Assembly: GCF_004361915.1 (NCBI RefSeq)
Contig: NZ_SNWP01000010.1
Location: forward strand, 186,001 to 250,000
Reading direction: 5' to 3'
DNA length: 64,000 nucleotides
Origin: Sediminibacterium goheungense
GTDB lineage: Bacteria > Bacteroidota > Bacteroidia > Chitinophagales > Chitinophagaceae
Position 1 is the first letter of the stretch. Each line of letters opens with the position of its first letter. A program made the translations under genes and the position numbers. Below, piece after piece: positions 33,806 through 43,897 of this stretch. The notes below the pieces were generated by a model. It saw only the letters and a program-made list of their open reading frames with translations, was not told the origin of the DNA and made no database searches.

Positions 33806-34756
33806 ATGTCTGAGAGCCCTAAACTGGAAATGTTTCGCAACCGCTTACTGAAAGTGTACAAGCACCGCCATAAGCAGGCCAGAAGAATGGGCATCAGCTG
33901 TTACCGCGTTTACGACCACGACCTTCCTGAATTTCCTTTTGCGATTGAATTTTATGAGGATAAAATCTATCTCGCCGAATACCTGCGCCGACATGGTATG
34001 ACCGATGAGGAACATGATGCCTGGATGGAACAATGTATTGGAGTGATCAGTGAAATAACAGGTATTAAATCTGCTTCGGTTTTTGTAAGGCAGCGAAAAA
34101 GAATGTCGCACAGGGATGAGCAGTATGAAAAAATTGACAGTAAGAAAGAATTCTTTACCGTAGAAGAAAACGGTTTGAAATTTCTGGTCAACCTCGCCGA
34201 CTATCTCGACACCGGTTTATTCCTCGATCACCGGATTACAAGGCAGATGGCGAGAGAAATAGCCGCCCATAAAAGGGTATTGAATTTATTCTGTTATACA
34301 GGTTCCTTTTCTGTGTACACAGCTGCGGGAGGTGCCGCTTCTGTAACATCGGTGGACCTTTCCAAAACCTATCTGAACTGGGCAGAAGACCATATGGTGA
34401 TTAACCGGTTCAAGGATAAGGACAAATACTTTTTTGTACATGCCGATGTAAAGCAATACCTGAAAACATTGGTACCCAATAGTTTTGATCTGGTGATCAT
34501 GGATCCACCCACTTTCAGCAACAGCAAACGCATGAAAGATTTTCTTGACATACAACGCGACCATGTTGAATTGATCAATGATGTACTCGCTGCCATGACA
34601 CCCCAGGGTACACTTTTCTTCAGTACCAATTACACAAAATTCATCCTCGAAGCCGAACAGATCAAAGCATCCGACATCAAAGACATCACCAAAGCCACTA
34701 CCCCATTTGATTTTGAAGGGAAGTTGAAGCGTTGGTGTTATCGGATTATTAAATAG
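33806..34756 (+). CDS. Class I SAM-dependent rRNA methyltransferase, RlmK-like
   Basis: 316 residues, equivalent to the C-terminal RlmK domain of the fused RlmKL protein that makes m7G2069 in 23S rRNA. RVYDHDLPEFPFAIEFYED, VNLADYLDTGLFLDHR, LNLFCYTGSFSVY (SAM site) and IMDPPTFSNS (catalytic loop) run in the order of that family. The m2G-forming RlmL half is absent here, so it is a stand-alone protein. The promoter position favours the ATG at 33830 (MFRNRLLKVY) as the true start. Confidence 0.85.
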   Translation: MSESPKLEMFRNRLLKVYKHRHKQARRMGISCYRVYDHDLPEFPFAIEFYEDKIYLAEYLRRHGMTDEEHDAWMEQCIGVISEITGIKSASVFVRQRKRMSHRDEQYEKIDSKKEFFTVEENGLKFLVNLADYLDTGLFLDHRITRQMAREIAAHKRVLNLFCYTGSFSVYTAAGGAASVTSVDLSKTYLNWAEDHMVINRFKDKDKYFFVHADVKQYLKTLVPNSFDLVIMDPPTFSNSKRMKDFLDIQRDHVELINDVLAAMTPQGTLFFSTNYTKFILEAEQIKASDIKDITKATTPFDFEGKLKRWCYRIIK

Positions 34757-34783
34757 GAAGCTTTTAGCCTTTAGCTTTTAGAA

Positions 34784-34960
34784 GACACTGCTGATCTGTC
34801 AGGCTTATTACTATCAATCACTTTTTACTACAGGGCATTTATTTCTTTAGCACGATTAAGGCTAATGGCTAATAGCTAAAGAGATACTGCTGATCTGTGA
34901 GGCTCATTACCATCCACCCCCTTTTACTGCAGGGCATTTATTTCTCCAGCCCAATTAAGT
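34784..34960. repeat. Two tandem copies of an 80-100 bp repeat (GATACTGCTGATCTGT)
   Basis: Copies start near 34784 and 34882; a third is at 35761-35838. Shared words are ACTGCTGATCTGT, GGGCATTTATTTCT and AGCACGATTAAGG. TAGCTTTTAG / GCTAATGGC words surround them. The 34757-35186 gap has no gene. Confidence 0.7.
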
Positions 34961-35070
34961 AAGGCTAGTAGCTCTTAGCCATTAGCTTTCTTTCAGGCGC
35001 TTACAAATTATTTGGGATACCAAATGTTCTGCGAGAAGTACGATCATCAGCTATGATCCATCAGACAGTA

Positions 35071-35107
35071 CTATATAAGGTATCGCAATTTGCGATACCT
35101 TATATAG
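35071..35107. promoter_or_regulatory. 37-bp near-perfect palindrome upstream of the ORF6N gene
   Basis: Arms CTATATAAGGTATCGCAA and TTGCGATACCTTATATAG are perfect over 18 bp with one central base. The core GGTATCGCA-n-TGCGATACC appears again inside the downstream gene at 35396-35416. It is a candidate operator or protein-binding site. Confidence 0.55.
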
Positions 35108-35186
35108 GGTAATCATCGTTGTAAAATCAGGTATAAATACGGTAAAAAAACTAAGCATATCCATATAGATTAGCGAAAACATTTTT

Positions 35187-35726
35187 ATGCCGGCAAAAAG
35201 AAAAACCAGTTTCACCGATGAAACTATTACACAGCATATTTATTTGTTGAGAGGACAGAAAATTATGCTTGACCGCGACCTCGCTAACCTGTATGAAGTT
35301 ATACCCACAAGACTCAGAGAGCAGGTAAAAAGAAACCTGAAAAGATTTCCCAAACACTTCATGTTTCCACTCACCCAGAAAGAAATCAAGTTCATGGTAT
35401 CGCAAAATGCGATACCTTCTTTACAACACCTGGGAGGCTCTATACCATTGGCTTTTACCGAACACGGCATTCTGATGCTGGCGAATGTTTTGAAGACAGA
35501 AAAAGCCTTGAAAGTGAGTATTCGCATCATTGAAATATTTGTACAGATGCGTGCATTGTTATCGAATAGTCAGGAAGTACTATTAAAACTGGAACAAATA
35601 GGTAAGCGTGTCGACAAACATGATGAAGACTTCGAAAACGTCTTTTCACTTTTTCAAAAACTATTGATGCAGGAATCAACCAGACGAAGAATTGGATTCA
35701 GAAGATCCAATGAAAAGGAAGAATAA
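35187..35726 (+). CDS. ORF6N domain DNA-binding protein
   Basis: 179 residues. The ORF6N domain runs from about residue 12 to 110: IYLLRGQKIMLDRDLANLYEV, REQVKRNLKRFPKHFMFPLT, and AFTEHGILMLANVLKTEKAL. A coiled region follows (SNSQEVLLKLEQIGKRVDKHD) and a basic tail. ORF6N proteins come from phages and mobile elements and are common as chromosomal orphans in Bacteroidota. No other phage gene is nearby. Confidence 0.88.
   Translation: MPAKRKTSFTDETITQHIYLLRGQKIMLDRDLANLYEVIPTRLREQVKRNLKRFPKHFMFPLTQKEIKFMVSQNAIPSLQHLGGSIPLAFTEHGILMLANVLKTEKALKVSIRIIEIFVQMRALLSNSQEVLLKLEQIGKRVDKHDEDFENVFSLFQKLLMQESTRRRIGFRRSNEKEE
35396..35416. promoter_or_regulatory. Internal copy of the ORF6N upstream palindrome core
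   Basis: GGTATCGCA-AAA-TGCGATACC inside the coding sequence (encoding VSQNAIP) repeats the core of 35071-35107. Confidence 0.45.
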
Positions 35727-35744
35727 GGCATTATGAGTTCTGAG

Positions 35745-35880
35745 CTATTAACTTTTAGAAGATACCGCTGATCTGTTAGGTTTATTAAAATCAATCAACT
35801 TTTACTGCAGGCCCTTATATTCTTTAGCACGATTAAGGCTAAAGGCTAATAGCTAATGGCTAATAGCTCTCCTCCACCTA
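35745..35880. repeat. Third copy of the GATACCGCTGATCTGT repeat plus TAGC words
   Basis: 35761-35838 matches the two copies at 34784-34960, followed by GGCTAATAGCTAATGGC. Confidence 0.65.
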
Positions 35881-35984
35881 ACCAGAAATTCACCACACTT
35901 CGCATGATACGAAGTAGTAAGTAGTAACACCATGTATTTATACGCTATCGCAAGCAACCTGCTTTTTTTTCTGAAGAGAATAAA

Positions 35985-35992
35985 TAGTTTTG
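35985..35992 (+). promoter_or_regulatory. -7 element of the small gene at 36008
   Basis: TAGTTTTG matches TAnnTTTG, 15 bp before the ATG. Confidence 0.5.
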
Positions 35993-36007
35993 AAAAAAAT
36001 AAACGCC

Positions 36008-36238
36008 ATGCATACAACAGCCCGTTTCAAGCCTTACCGTGAAGCACGTGTTTTTTCTGAGAACGAATTACTGTTTATGGAAATACAGGCCTGCCTGCTT
36101 ATCTCGGAAGCTGAACGCCCCTGGTGGAAGAAACTGAGCGCCCAGGAGAAGTATCGCATCCTTTTCAGCAACCATCATTCATCTACTGCTTTTATAAAAG
36201 ATTTTTCAACCAATACCACTTTGGTTCAGGAAGTGTAA
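36008..36238 (+). CDS. Small hypothetical protein (76 aa)
   Basis: I choose the ATG at 36008 (MHTTARFKPYREAR) because a -7 element lies 15 bp before it. The frame extends to a TTG inside that element. The protein is soluble and helical, with WWKKLSAQEKYRILF in the middle. No family is recognised. A strong terminator follows at 36337. The independent promoter and terminator argue that it is real. Confidence 0.5.
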   Translation: MHTTARFKPYREARVFSENELLFMEIQACLLISEAERPWWKKLSAQEKYRILFSNHHSSTAFIKDFSTNTTLVQEV

Positions 36239-36336
36239 ACCTTACTGCAACCGAAAGGTAAAGTTTGAGTTTTGCGTATGCCTGCTGATACATACACTCC
36301 GTTATAAAATAGTTTTCTTATAAACAGGTATATAAA

Positions 36337-36364
36337 AAGGCCCCGTTTTTTTAAACGGGGCCTT
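36337..36364. terminator. Bidirectional terminator between the small gene and dnaK
   Basis: AAGGCCCCGTTT / AAACGGGGCCTT stem with a T-rich loop. It lies 27 bp beyond the dnaK stop. Confidence 0.85.
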
Positions 36365-36390
36365 GACAATTTATGATGCTATGCAACATT

Positions 36391-38301
36391 TTATTTCACT
36401 TCTTCGAACTGTGCATCTTCAACGGTATCATTTTTAGCTGATCCATTGGGTTGCTCAGCACCGGGTTGTGCTTCTGCTCCTGGCTGCGCACCTGCTTCCT
36501 GTTGTGCCTTGTAAATTTCTTCACTGGCAGCTGTCCAGGCAGTATTCATCTCAGTCATAGCAGCATCTACTGCAGCAATATCCTGATTTTTGTGTGCTTC
36601 TTTCAGTTTGGCCAAAGCCGCTTCAATCGGTGCTTTTTTATCGGCAGGAATCTTATCACCAAAATCTTTGAATTGCTTCTCGGTCTGGAAGATCAGACTA
36701 TCTGCCTGGTTGAGCTTCTCTACTTTTTCGCGTGCTTCCTTATCGCTGGCTTCATTGGCTTTTGCTTCGGCTTTCATTTTTTCAATTTCTTCCTTGCTCA
36801 AACCACTACCTGCTTCGATGCGGATTTTTTGCTCCTTACCGGTTCCTTTATCTTTTGCGCTAACATGTAAAATACCGTTGGCATCAATATCAAAAGTTAC
36901 TTCGATCTGAGGTACACCTCTTGGAGCCGGTGGAATACCATCGAGGTTAAAAATACCCAGGCTCTTATTCTGGTTGGCCATCGGGCGCTCACCCTGTAAT
37001 ACATGAATCTGTACACCGGGCTGGTTATCGCTGGCTGTAGAGAATACTTCTGTTTTCTTGGTAGGGATGGTGGTATTCGAAGGAATCATGGTGGTCATTA
37101 CACTACCCATGGTTTCGATACCCAGACCCAGCGGTGTAACGTCGAGTAAGAGTACATCTTTTACTTCACCGGTTAATACGGCACCCTGAATAGCGGCACC
37201 TACGGCTACTACCTCATCGGGGTTTACACCACGGTTAGGTTTTTTACCAAAGAATTTTTCTACGATCTCCTGTACTTTAGGAATACGTGTTGAACCACCT
37301 ACCAGGATCACTTCATCAATCTGTGAAGTGCTGTAACCAGCATCTTTTAATGCGGCTTCACATGGTTTTAAACAGCGTGCAAATAAATTATCGGCCAGTG
37401 CCTCAAACTTAGCGCGTGTTAATTTCAGTACAAGGTGTTTAGGTACACCATCTACCGCAGTGATATAGGGAAGGTTGATTTCTGTTTCAGCAGAAGAACT
37501 CAATTCAATTTTAGCTTTTTCAGAAGCTTCTTTCAAACGCTGTAAAGCCATAGGGTCTTTACGGAGGTCGATGGCTTCCTGGCTCTTGAACTCATCGGCC
37601 AGCCAGTCCATAATCACTTTATCAAAATCATCACCACCCAGGTGGGTATCACCATTGGTTGATTTTACTTCGAATACACCATCACCCAGTTCGAGGATAG
37701 AAATATCGAAAGTACCGCCACCGAGGTCGAATACAGCGATTTTCTGATCTACATTCTTTTTATCCAGGCCATAAGCCAGTGCCGCAGCTGTTGGTTCGTT
37801 TACGATACGACGAACATTCAGACCCGCGATTTCACCCGCTTCTTTGGTAGCCTGACGCTGTGCGTCATTGAAATAAGCCGGTACGGTAATCACCGCTTCG
37901 GTTACTTCCTGCCCCAGGTAATCTTCAGCTGTTTTCTTCATTTTCTGAAGAATCATAGCAGAAATTTCCTGTGGTGTGTATAAACGATCATCAATCGCCA
38001 CGCGCACAGTATTGTTATCGCCTTTGGCTACTTTATAGCTCCAGTGGCTGATTTCTTCGGTTACTTCATCATGACGACGACCCATAAAACGCTTCACACT
38101 GGTAATGGTGTTTTGTGGGTTGGTAATAGCCTGACGTTTAGCAGGATCACCCACTTTACGCTCTCCGTTTTTCAGGAATGCTACTACGGAAGGTGTGGTT
38201 CTGCGTCCCTCATCATTTGCAATCACTACCGGCTCGTTACCTTCCATAACGGCCACACAGCTATTTGTTGTTCCAAGGTCAATGCCTATTATCTTGCCCA
38301 T
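36391..38301 (-). CDS. dnaK: Chaperone DnaK (Hsp70)
   Basis: 636 residues. [17 protein letters not shown] is the phosphate-1 loop, and [19 protein letters not shown] and [17 protein letters not shown] are the phosphate-2 and adenosine motifs. [14 protein letters not shown] starts the substrate domain, and a Gln/Ala/Gly-rich lid ends in the conserved acidic VEDAQFEEV. It folds and protects proteins in the cytoplasm with DnaJ and GrpE, which are not in the window. dnaK is monocistronic here. No CIRCE element is seen upstream. Confidence 0.98.
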   Translation of the reverse strand: MGKIIGIDLGTTNSCVAVMEGNEPVVIANDEGRRTTPSVVAFLKNGERKVGDPAKRQAITNPQNTITSVKRFMGRRHDEVTEEISHWSYKVAKGDNNTVRVAIDDRLYTPQEISAMILQKMKKTAEDYLGQEVTEAVITVPAYFNDAQRQATKEAGEIAGLNVRRIVNEPTAAALAYGLDKKNVDQKIAVFDLGGGTFDISILELGDGVFEVKSTNGDTHLGGDDFDKVIMDWLADEFKSQEAIDLRKDPMALQRLKEASEKAKIELSSSAETEINLPYITAVDGVPKHLVLKLTRAKFEALADNLFARCLKPCEAALKDAGYSTSQIDEVILVGGSTRIPKVQEIVEKFFGKKPNRGVNPDEVVAVGAAIQGAVLTGEVKDVLLLDVTPLGLGIETMGSVMTTMIPSNTTIPTKKTEVFSTASDNQPGVQIHVLQGERPMANQNKSLGIFNLDGIPPAPRGVPQIEVTFDIDANGILHVSAKDKGTGKEQKIRIEAGSGLSKEEIEKMKAEAKANEASDKEAREKVEKLNQADSLIFQTEKQFKDFGDKIPADKKAPIEAALAKLKEAHKNQDIAAVDAAMTEMNTAWTAASEEIYKAQQEAGAQPGAEAQPGAEQPNGSAKNDTVEDAQFEEVK

Positions 38302-38449
38302 AACTATTGATTTCAGGTTAATAATCAGCTTATTACTGTCAATGATTATGCCACCCGACTAAAAAATGTAAAAATGGCAGAATTCTATGGCAGGCTATAC
38401 CATTTTTTACAGTCAGAGACTCAAAACGTCATCGTAATTTGACTAAACA

Positions 38450-41077
38450 GTGTATTTAAGAGATTTTAATGACCTAAAACCTGGCAAATCATTACATTGC
38501 TCATTGCTAAACCCCGAGCATTTGAAAGCCATTCTGACCAGAACATGCTGTTTACTGACAGTTGTATTGTTTTTATTTTCAATACGACTACCAGCGCAGC
38601 TACCTACCAAAAAATTTTTATATGGCAGGGTAATCAATGATTTTACCAAGGAGGCTGTACCCTTTGCCAGCATTTTTTGGAAAAAAGCCGGCTTCGGGAT
38701 TACAAGTGACAGCAGCGGCCAATTCAAACTGCGGGTCAGTCAACTGAACCATGATACACTGGTGGTGAGTTTTGTTGGGTTTGAACCAACCTATAAAGCA
38801 TATATACCCCAACAAAAAGATTCCGCTTGGATGGATCTGGTAATGGCTGAAGTAAAATCCGGCGGTACGGTTGAGGTGAAATCAAAGTTTAATAAAGGAT
38901 TACGCTGGTGGAAACAGATTGTTGCGCATAAAAAACAAAATAACCCCTACACATTTGAACAGTTTTCCTGCGAACTATACAGCAAAACAGAGCTAGACAT
39001 TAACAATATCAATAAAAGATACTTTACAGACAAAAAACTACTGAAGCCATTTGCTTTTTTGCTGGACAATATTGATTCAGTAAGTGACCAGCGGCCCTTT
39101 TTGCCAGTTTATATGACAGAAACGCTTTCTGATTATTACGCATCCTCCAATCCGCAAAAAACAAGGGAAGAAATCCGAGCAGCCAAAACGGATGGTATGA
39201 AAAATGAGAGCGTACTTCAATTCCTGGGTGGTATGAGTCAAAAGATCAGTGTTTACGACAATAGTTCTGTTTTGTTTGGTAAAGAATTTATCAGTCCTAT
39301 CAGCGATTGGGGTGATAAATATTATCATTACAAGGGTGCTGACACGCAGGTAATTGGCGGCACCAAATATTTCCACCTGCTTTTTTCACCCAAACAGGAA
39401 GGGGAAAATACTTTTAGTGGCGACTGTTGGATACACAGTGAGAACTGGGGTATTTTAAAAATCAACCTAACGATCTCTCCCACTGCCAATATCAACTTTG
39501 TAAACCGCCTCAGCCTTGTACAGGAATTTTCCTTACAGGAAAACAAGGAATGGATGTTTGCGAAAGATAAGTTTGTGATGGACTTTGCACCATTGGGTAA
39601 AGAGAATTTGTCTTTTATTGCCAAAAAAACGAACTCTTACAAACAGATTCGAATCAATGACCCGCTCATCGGTATTAAACTCCAACAGAATCATCAGCGC
39701 AATGAAGTAATCGTAGCAGACAATGCCCGCGAACAGGATAAAAAATTCTGGTCGGTACAAAGACATGAAGCGCTTTCTGAGAATGAAAAAAAGATTTATC
39801 AGATGATGGATACCATTAAAACCATTCCGGCCTTCATCAGCTATACAAAAGCCATCACTTTCATTTTTGATGGTCATAAAAAACTGGGGGTTGTGGAAAT
39901 TGGTCCCTGGTATAAATGGATCAGTGGCAACCAAAAAGAAAGGATACGTGTAAGATTCGATCTGGGTACCACAGACCAATTCAGTAAACACCTCAGGTTG
40001 CACGGGTATCTGGCATATGGTTTTAAGGACCATACCTTCAAAGGCCGTTTTGATGCTACCTATAAACTACCCGGCGACAAAGGAATTACTCTTTTTGCTT
40101 CCTATACGGATGATCTTGATAATGGCAGGGTTCGATACAATGATGAAGACATTACGACTGATAATCTTTTCAGCCAACTCATTCGAAGACCGGGCATACC
40201 TCAAAAATTTTTAGGAGTGCAGGAATTTAAATTATCGGTTACCAAAGAGTGGCCAAGTAAATTATCGGTACAAACATTCTTTACCCGATCTAACTTTGAA
40301 AGCTACACACCTTTACCGCATAAAAAAATATTATTCAAAAGATCCTTCCAACATGAAATTGCCAATGCGGAAATTGGCATAAAGCTTCGTTATGCACCCG
40401 GAGAAAGAACATTTTCCCGTCATCGTAAAGACACTAAGATCAAAGGTTCTTTACCAATTGTAGAACTTCGGGCCGCTTTCTCTTCTGATGGCTTATGGGG
40501 ATCGGAGTATGCGTATGAAAGAGTGGGCATGCATATTTCACAGGATGTGAGAATACCTCGCTGGGGTAAATTAAGCTATCGGATATATGGGGGCAAAATA
40601 TTTACTAAAGAGGCCCTACCCTTTATGCTGATGGAAATTCATCCAGGTAATGAAATCTATTATTACAACAGGCAATCATTTAACCTGATGAACCGTTTTG
40701 AATACATAAGTGACCGCTATGCAGGTGTGCACATTGAACACAATATCGAAAAGAAGTTCCTCAATATATTGCCATTCATGCGCAAGTCTAATATACGTCA
40801 GTTCTGGAATTGTAAAGCCGTATGGGGTGATATGTCAACCGGCGGCCGCATACTCAACCACATAGAATATGCATCAGAATACAAATTACGTTCATTAAGA
40901 GGTGGCATTTATACAGAAATAGGCACCGGTTTTGAAAATATATTCAAGATACTCCGTATTGATTTTGTATGGCGCCATGCACCACTCCGCAAATTACCCG
41001 GCAATGTGAACCCCGGAGCTTTTAAGTCGACCACACAGGATTTCGGCATATTTGGAAGTGTCCGTTTTCAGTTATAA
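38450..41077 (+). CDS. DUF5686 / carboxypeptidase-like regulatory domain outer-membrane protein
   Basis: 875 residues from GTG 38450; an in-frame TTG at 38522 (LKAILTRTCCLLTVVLFLFS) would start directly at the signal peptide and is equally plausible. After the signal come a CarboxypepD_reg-like beta domain (FLYGRVINDFTKEAVPFASI...VVSFVGFEP, about residues 57-130) and the long DUF5686 region. The final strands end in FGIFGSVRFQL, like an outer-membrane barrel terminus. The family resembles TonB-dependent receptors without the plug; function unknown. Confidence 0.8.
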   Translation: MYLRDFNDLKPGKSLHCSLLNPEHLKAILTRTCCLLTVVLFLFSIRLPAQLPTKKFLYGRVINDFTKEAVPFASIFWKKAGFGITSDSSGQFKLRVSQLNHDTLVVSFVGFEPTYKAYIPQQKDSAWMDLVMAEVKSGGTVEVKSKFNKGLRWWKQIVAHKKQNNPYTFEQFSCELYSKTELDINNINKRYFTDKKLLKPFAFLLDNIDSVSDQRPFLPVYMTETLSDYYASSNPQKTREEIRAAKTDGMKNESVLQFLGGMSQKISVYDNSSVLFGKEFISPISDWGDKYYHYKGADTQVIGGTKYFHLLFSPKQEGENTFSGDCWIHSENWGILKINLTISPTANINFVNRLSLVQEFSLQENKEWMFAKDKFVMDFAPLGKENLSFIAKKTNSYKQIRINDPLIGIKLQQNHQRNEVIVADNAREQDKKFWSVQRHEALSENEKKIYQMMDTIKTIPAFISYTKAITFIFDGHKKLGVVEIGPWYKWISGNQKERIRVRFDLGTTDQFSKHLRLHGYLAYGFKDHTFKGRFDATYKLPGDKGITLFASYTDDLDNGRVRYNDEDITTDNLFSQLIRRPGIPQKFLGVQEFKLSVTKEWPSKLSVQTFFTRSNFESYTPLPHKKILFKRSFQHEIANAEIGIKLRYAPGERTFSRHRKDTKIKGSLPIVELRAAFSSDGLWGSEYAYERVGMHISQDVRIPRWGKLSYRIYGGKIFTKEALPFMLMEIHPGNEIYYYNRQSFNLMNRFEYISDRYAGVHIEHNIEKKFLNILPFMRKSNIRQFWNCKAVWGDMSTGGRILNHIEYASEYKLRSLRGGIYTEIGTGFENIFKILRIDFVWRHAPLRKLPGNVNPGAFKSTTQDFGIFGSVRFQL

Positions 41078-41141
41078 CTATTACGGGTATGGAACTATAG
41101 TATCCATGCATCTCTGTTAGCAGAAAAACGTAGCTTTAAAT

Positions 41142-43352
41142 ATGAAGAAAAAAATCTGTCTGTTTTTCTTTTTCTGCTGCATCAGCATACTATCTCATGC
41201 TCAGCTTAATACGCCTGTAAAACAGGGCATGCTGGTAACTACATCCATAAAAATAGAACCCGGCATCTATACCGCTGCAGCACCTTATGACACTATGGCA
41301 TGGATTGAAATAGCGGGAAAAGATATTACACTTGACATGACGGGTGTAACCCTCATAGGTACTGATGATATCAATGAACCGGATAAATTCAAAGGCATTG
41401 GCATACGCATCAGGAAAGGCTCATCACGCATAGTTATACGCCAGGCTACTTTACAGGGATTTAAAATCGGCATATATGCAGATAGTACGGAAGACCTTAC
41501 TATTGAAAAGTGTACGCTCAGCTTTAATTACCGGCAAAAACTCAAGAGCAATCTTGAGAGAGAGGATATCAGTGACTGGATGAGCTATCACCATAATGAA
41601 AACCAGGAATGGCTTCGCTATGGAGCAGCGATCTATATTCATAAGGGTAAGAAAATACACATTGCTGAAAATACAGCCACCAATGGTCAGTGTGGCCTGA
41701 TGCTGTCGGGAACTGAAAATGCCATTGTGCACGATAACAATTTCTCCTTTAACTCAGGTATCGGTATCGGACTTTACAGAAGCAGTTTTAATAATTTTTA
41801 CCACAACCGGCTTGATTATAATGTACGAGGCTATAGTCATGGTAAATACAAACGAGGTCAGGACAGTGCCGGCTTCCTGGTTTTTGAACAGTGCAACGAC
41901 AATATTTTTGCCTTCAACAGTGCCACGCATAGCGGAGATGGCTTTTTTCTCTGGGCAGGCCAGCATACTATGGATACGGGTGAGGGTGGTTGTAATGATA
42001 ACTTCATTTATGGCAATGATTTTTCCTATGCCCCTACCAATGGCGTAGAAGTTACATTTAGCAGAAACCTGGTTATGAAAAATGTGATCCGTGATTGTGA
42101 TCATGGTATCTGGGGTGGCTATAGCTATGGCAGCGATTTTACCGATAACGATTTTGCATTCAACAGAATTGGTATTGCCATTGAGCATGGGCAGGACAAT
42201 AATATTGCCATCAATCGCTTTCTGTACGATAAAACGGCTATTAAATTATGGTCGCGCGCCAGCCAACCTGCCGACTGGACATATGCGCAGGTAAAAGATA
42301 CCAGAAGCATGAATTATTGGATTGCGGCAAATCAGTTTACTGCTGTAGAAACCGTGTACGATATTATGGGAACGGATACGGTAGCTTTCAGCGGCAACCA
42401 GAAAATGGCTTATACCGTTAACCTGAAACTGGGGGAAAGAACCAATGATATAGATACTTCACGTGAAGAGGATCCTTTGGATATGGATTATGTACCGGAT
42501 GAAAGACTGAAAAAAGTACCTGTTACCCGAAGACCCGAATCCACCATTCCGAAAGGCAAAGAAAATATCCGTATTACCCCATGGGGGCCTTATAATTTTG
42601 AATACCCGCTGTTATGGCTGAAAAGTATTGATAGTACTGGTGTATACCATTTTGAAATACTGGGCAAAACAGGTTCCTGGAACATTAAAGAGCTGAATGG
42701 TTTTGAAATAGTGGAGAAAGGAAAAGATAGCTTTCCATCTTCAATGATCGCAAAACCGGTAACGAATAGTTATGTAAAATACATTCGTTTAGCTTACGAA
42801 GGACCGTCTTACATCAATCAGTTTGGGAAAGAAGAAGATACCGGTAGCTTGTTTGAATACGAGGAATTCACACCCAAACAACAATGGGTTACCAAATGGT
42901 TTCAATGGGATGGCAGCGCTGATCCCTTACTGGCCAATGAGGCTTTTATGAACCTGTTACAATCAACACCTGTACATACAGACACCCTCTCCAAACTGGA
43001 TTTCACCTGGTGGGGTGCTATTGGCAAGAATTTACCTGCCGATTCTTTTGCTACCGATGCAGTTACGACGATTGAAACAGAAAAAGGATTTTATGATATT
43101 GCAGTTACGGCCGATGATTTTGTAAGAGTATATGTGGATGGTAAACTGGCTATTGATGGATGGGATCCGAAATATACCCTTTACGACGAATATACCCATC
43201 ACCGTGCGCGTATTGAAATGACAAAGGGTAAGCACCAGATCAGGGTGATACATGCAGAGAAAAGTGGTATTGCTACACTTATGTTTTATATGAATCCGGT
43301 AAAGGGTAAAACAGAAATGCCCATATACCAGATGCGTATCATGAACAACTAA
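41142..43352 (+). CDS. Secreted right-handed beta-helix protein with PA14-like C-terminus
   Basis: 736 residues; signal peptide MKKKICLFFFFCCISILSHA. Residues about 50-400 are parallel beta-helix repeats of the NosD/pectate-lyase type, seen in runs such as NNFYHNRLDYNVRG, NDNFIYGNDFSYAPTNGVEV and SDFTDNDFAFNRIGIAI. The last about 120 residues (FDIAVTADDFVRVYVDG-type text, DGWDP, IRVIHAEKSGIATLMFYMNP) look like a PA14 carbohydrate-binding domain. It probably binds or modifies polysaccharide; no catalytic residues can be assigned. Its stop overlaps the convergent GtrA gene by 4 bp. Confidence 0.75.
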   Translation: MKKKICLFFFFCCISILSHAQLNTPVKQGMLVTTSIKIEPGIYTAAAPYDTMAWIEIAGKDITLDMTGVTLIGTDDINEPDKFKGIGIRIRKGSSRIVIRQATLQGFKIGIYADSTEDLTIEKCTLSFNYRQKLKSNLEREDISDWMSYHHNENQEWLRYGAAIYIHKGKKIHIAENTATNGQCGLMLSGTENAIVHDNNFSFNSGIGIGLYRSSFNNFYHNRLDYNVRGYSHGKYKRGQDSAGFLVFEQCNDNIFAFNSATHSGDGFFLWAGQHTMDTGEGGCNDNFIYGNDFSYAPTNGVEVTFSRNLVMKNVIRDCDHGIWGGYSYGSDFTDNDFAFNRIGIAIEHGQDNNIAINRFLYDKTAIKLWSRASQPADWTYAQVKDTRSMNYWIAANQFTAVETVYDIMGTDTVAFSGNQKMAYTVNLKLGERTNDIDTSREEDPLDMDYVPDERLKKVPVTRRPESTIPKGKENIRITPWGPYNFEYPLLWLKSIDSTGVYHFEILGKTGSWNIKELNGFEIVEKGKDSFPSSMIAKPVTNSYVKYIRLAYEGPSYINQFGKEEDTGSLFEYEEFTPKQQWVTKWFQWDGSADPLLANEAFMNLLQSTPVHTDTLSKLDFTWWGAIGKNLPADSFATDAVTTIETEKGFYDIAVTADDFVRVYVDGKLAIDGWDPKYTLYDEYTHHRARIEMTKGKHQIRVIHAEKSGIATLMFYMNPVKGKTEMPIYQMRIMNN

Positions 43353-43852
43353 GCAGCCGGGGCTTTAAACGTAAAATTCTTCTGGGAGAAATAACTGAAA
43401 GCCACCACAAAAAAAGTGGTCACGATTTTAGAAGCAGTTGGGTACCATCCGAATACTTCTACAAAGATTTTCAGAAATATATAGTTCAGAAAGAAGCATC
43501 CCAGTACCACCAGAAAATACTTGCTGAGTTGTTTTCTTTTGGCAACCGATGTTTCCTGAAATACCACATACCTGCTCAGGTAAAAACCCGTAGGGAAAGT
43601 AACCACAAAAGCAGCCAGGAAAGCAGCGATATGCGCACTGATGGCTATAAAAGGCAGGTGCAGGGTTTGTTTCTGAAAAATATAGTTATAGGAAACAAAG
43701 AATAAAAGAATATCAAGACTGGTATTAAACCCACCGCAGGCAGCATAACGATAGGTTTGCAGGGGCATGATTTTTTTAAAAACGGGATAGAAAAAATCAA
43801 CCACTGCCAGAACAAAAGCCCGTATATGTTCGTGTAAGTTTAGCATGAACAC
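43349..43852 (-). CDS. GtrA family membrane protein
   Basis: 167 residues with four membrane helices. RYAACGGFNTSLDILLFF and FPTGFYLSRYVVFQ are the GtrA/DPMS signature; FSYFSQKNFTFK closes the domain. GtrA proteins are thought to help translocate lipid-linked sugars. No glycosyltransferase partner is adjacent. It is convergent with, and overlaps by 4 bp, the preceding gene. Confidence 0.85.
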   Translation of the reverse strand: MFMLNLHEHIRAFVLAVVDFFYPVFKKIMPLQTYRYAACGGFNTSLDILLFFVSYNYIFQKQTLHLPFIAISAHIAAFLAAFVVTFPTGFYLSRYVVFQETSVAKRKQLSKYFLVVLGCFFLNYIFLKIFVEVFGWYPTASKIVTTFFVVAFSYFSQKNFTFKAPAA

Positions 43853-43875
43853 GGCGAAGGTAGGGCTTAATTAAT

Positions 43876-43883
43876 TACTTTTG
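43876..43883 (+). promoter_or_regulatory. -7 element of argS
   Basis: TACTTTTG, 14 bp before the ATG at 43898 and 20 bp before the second in-frame ATG at 43904. Confidence 0.6.
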
Positions 43884-43897
43884 CCGCCGTAACTATT

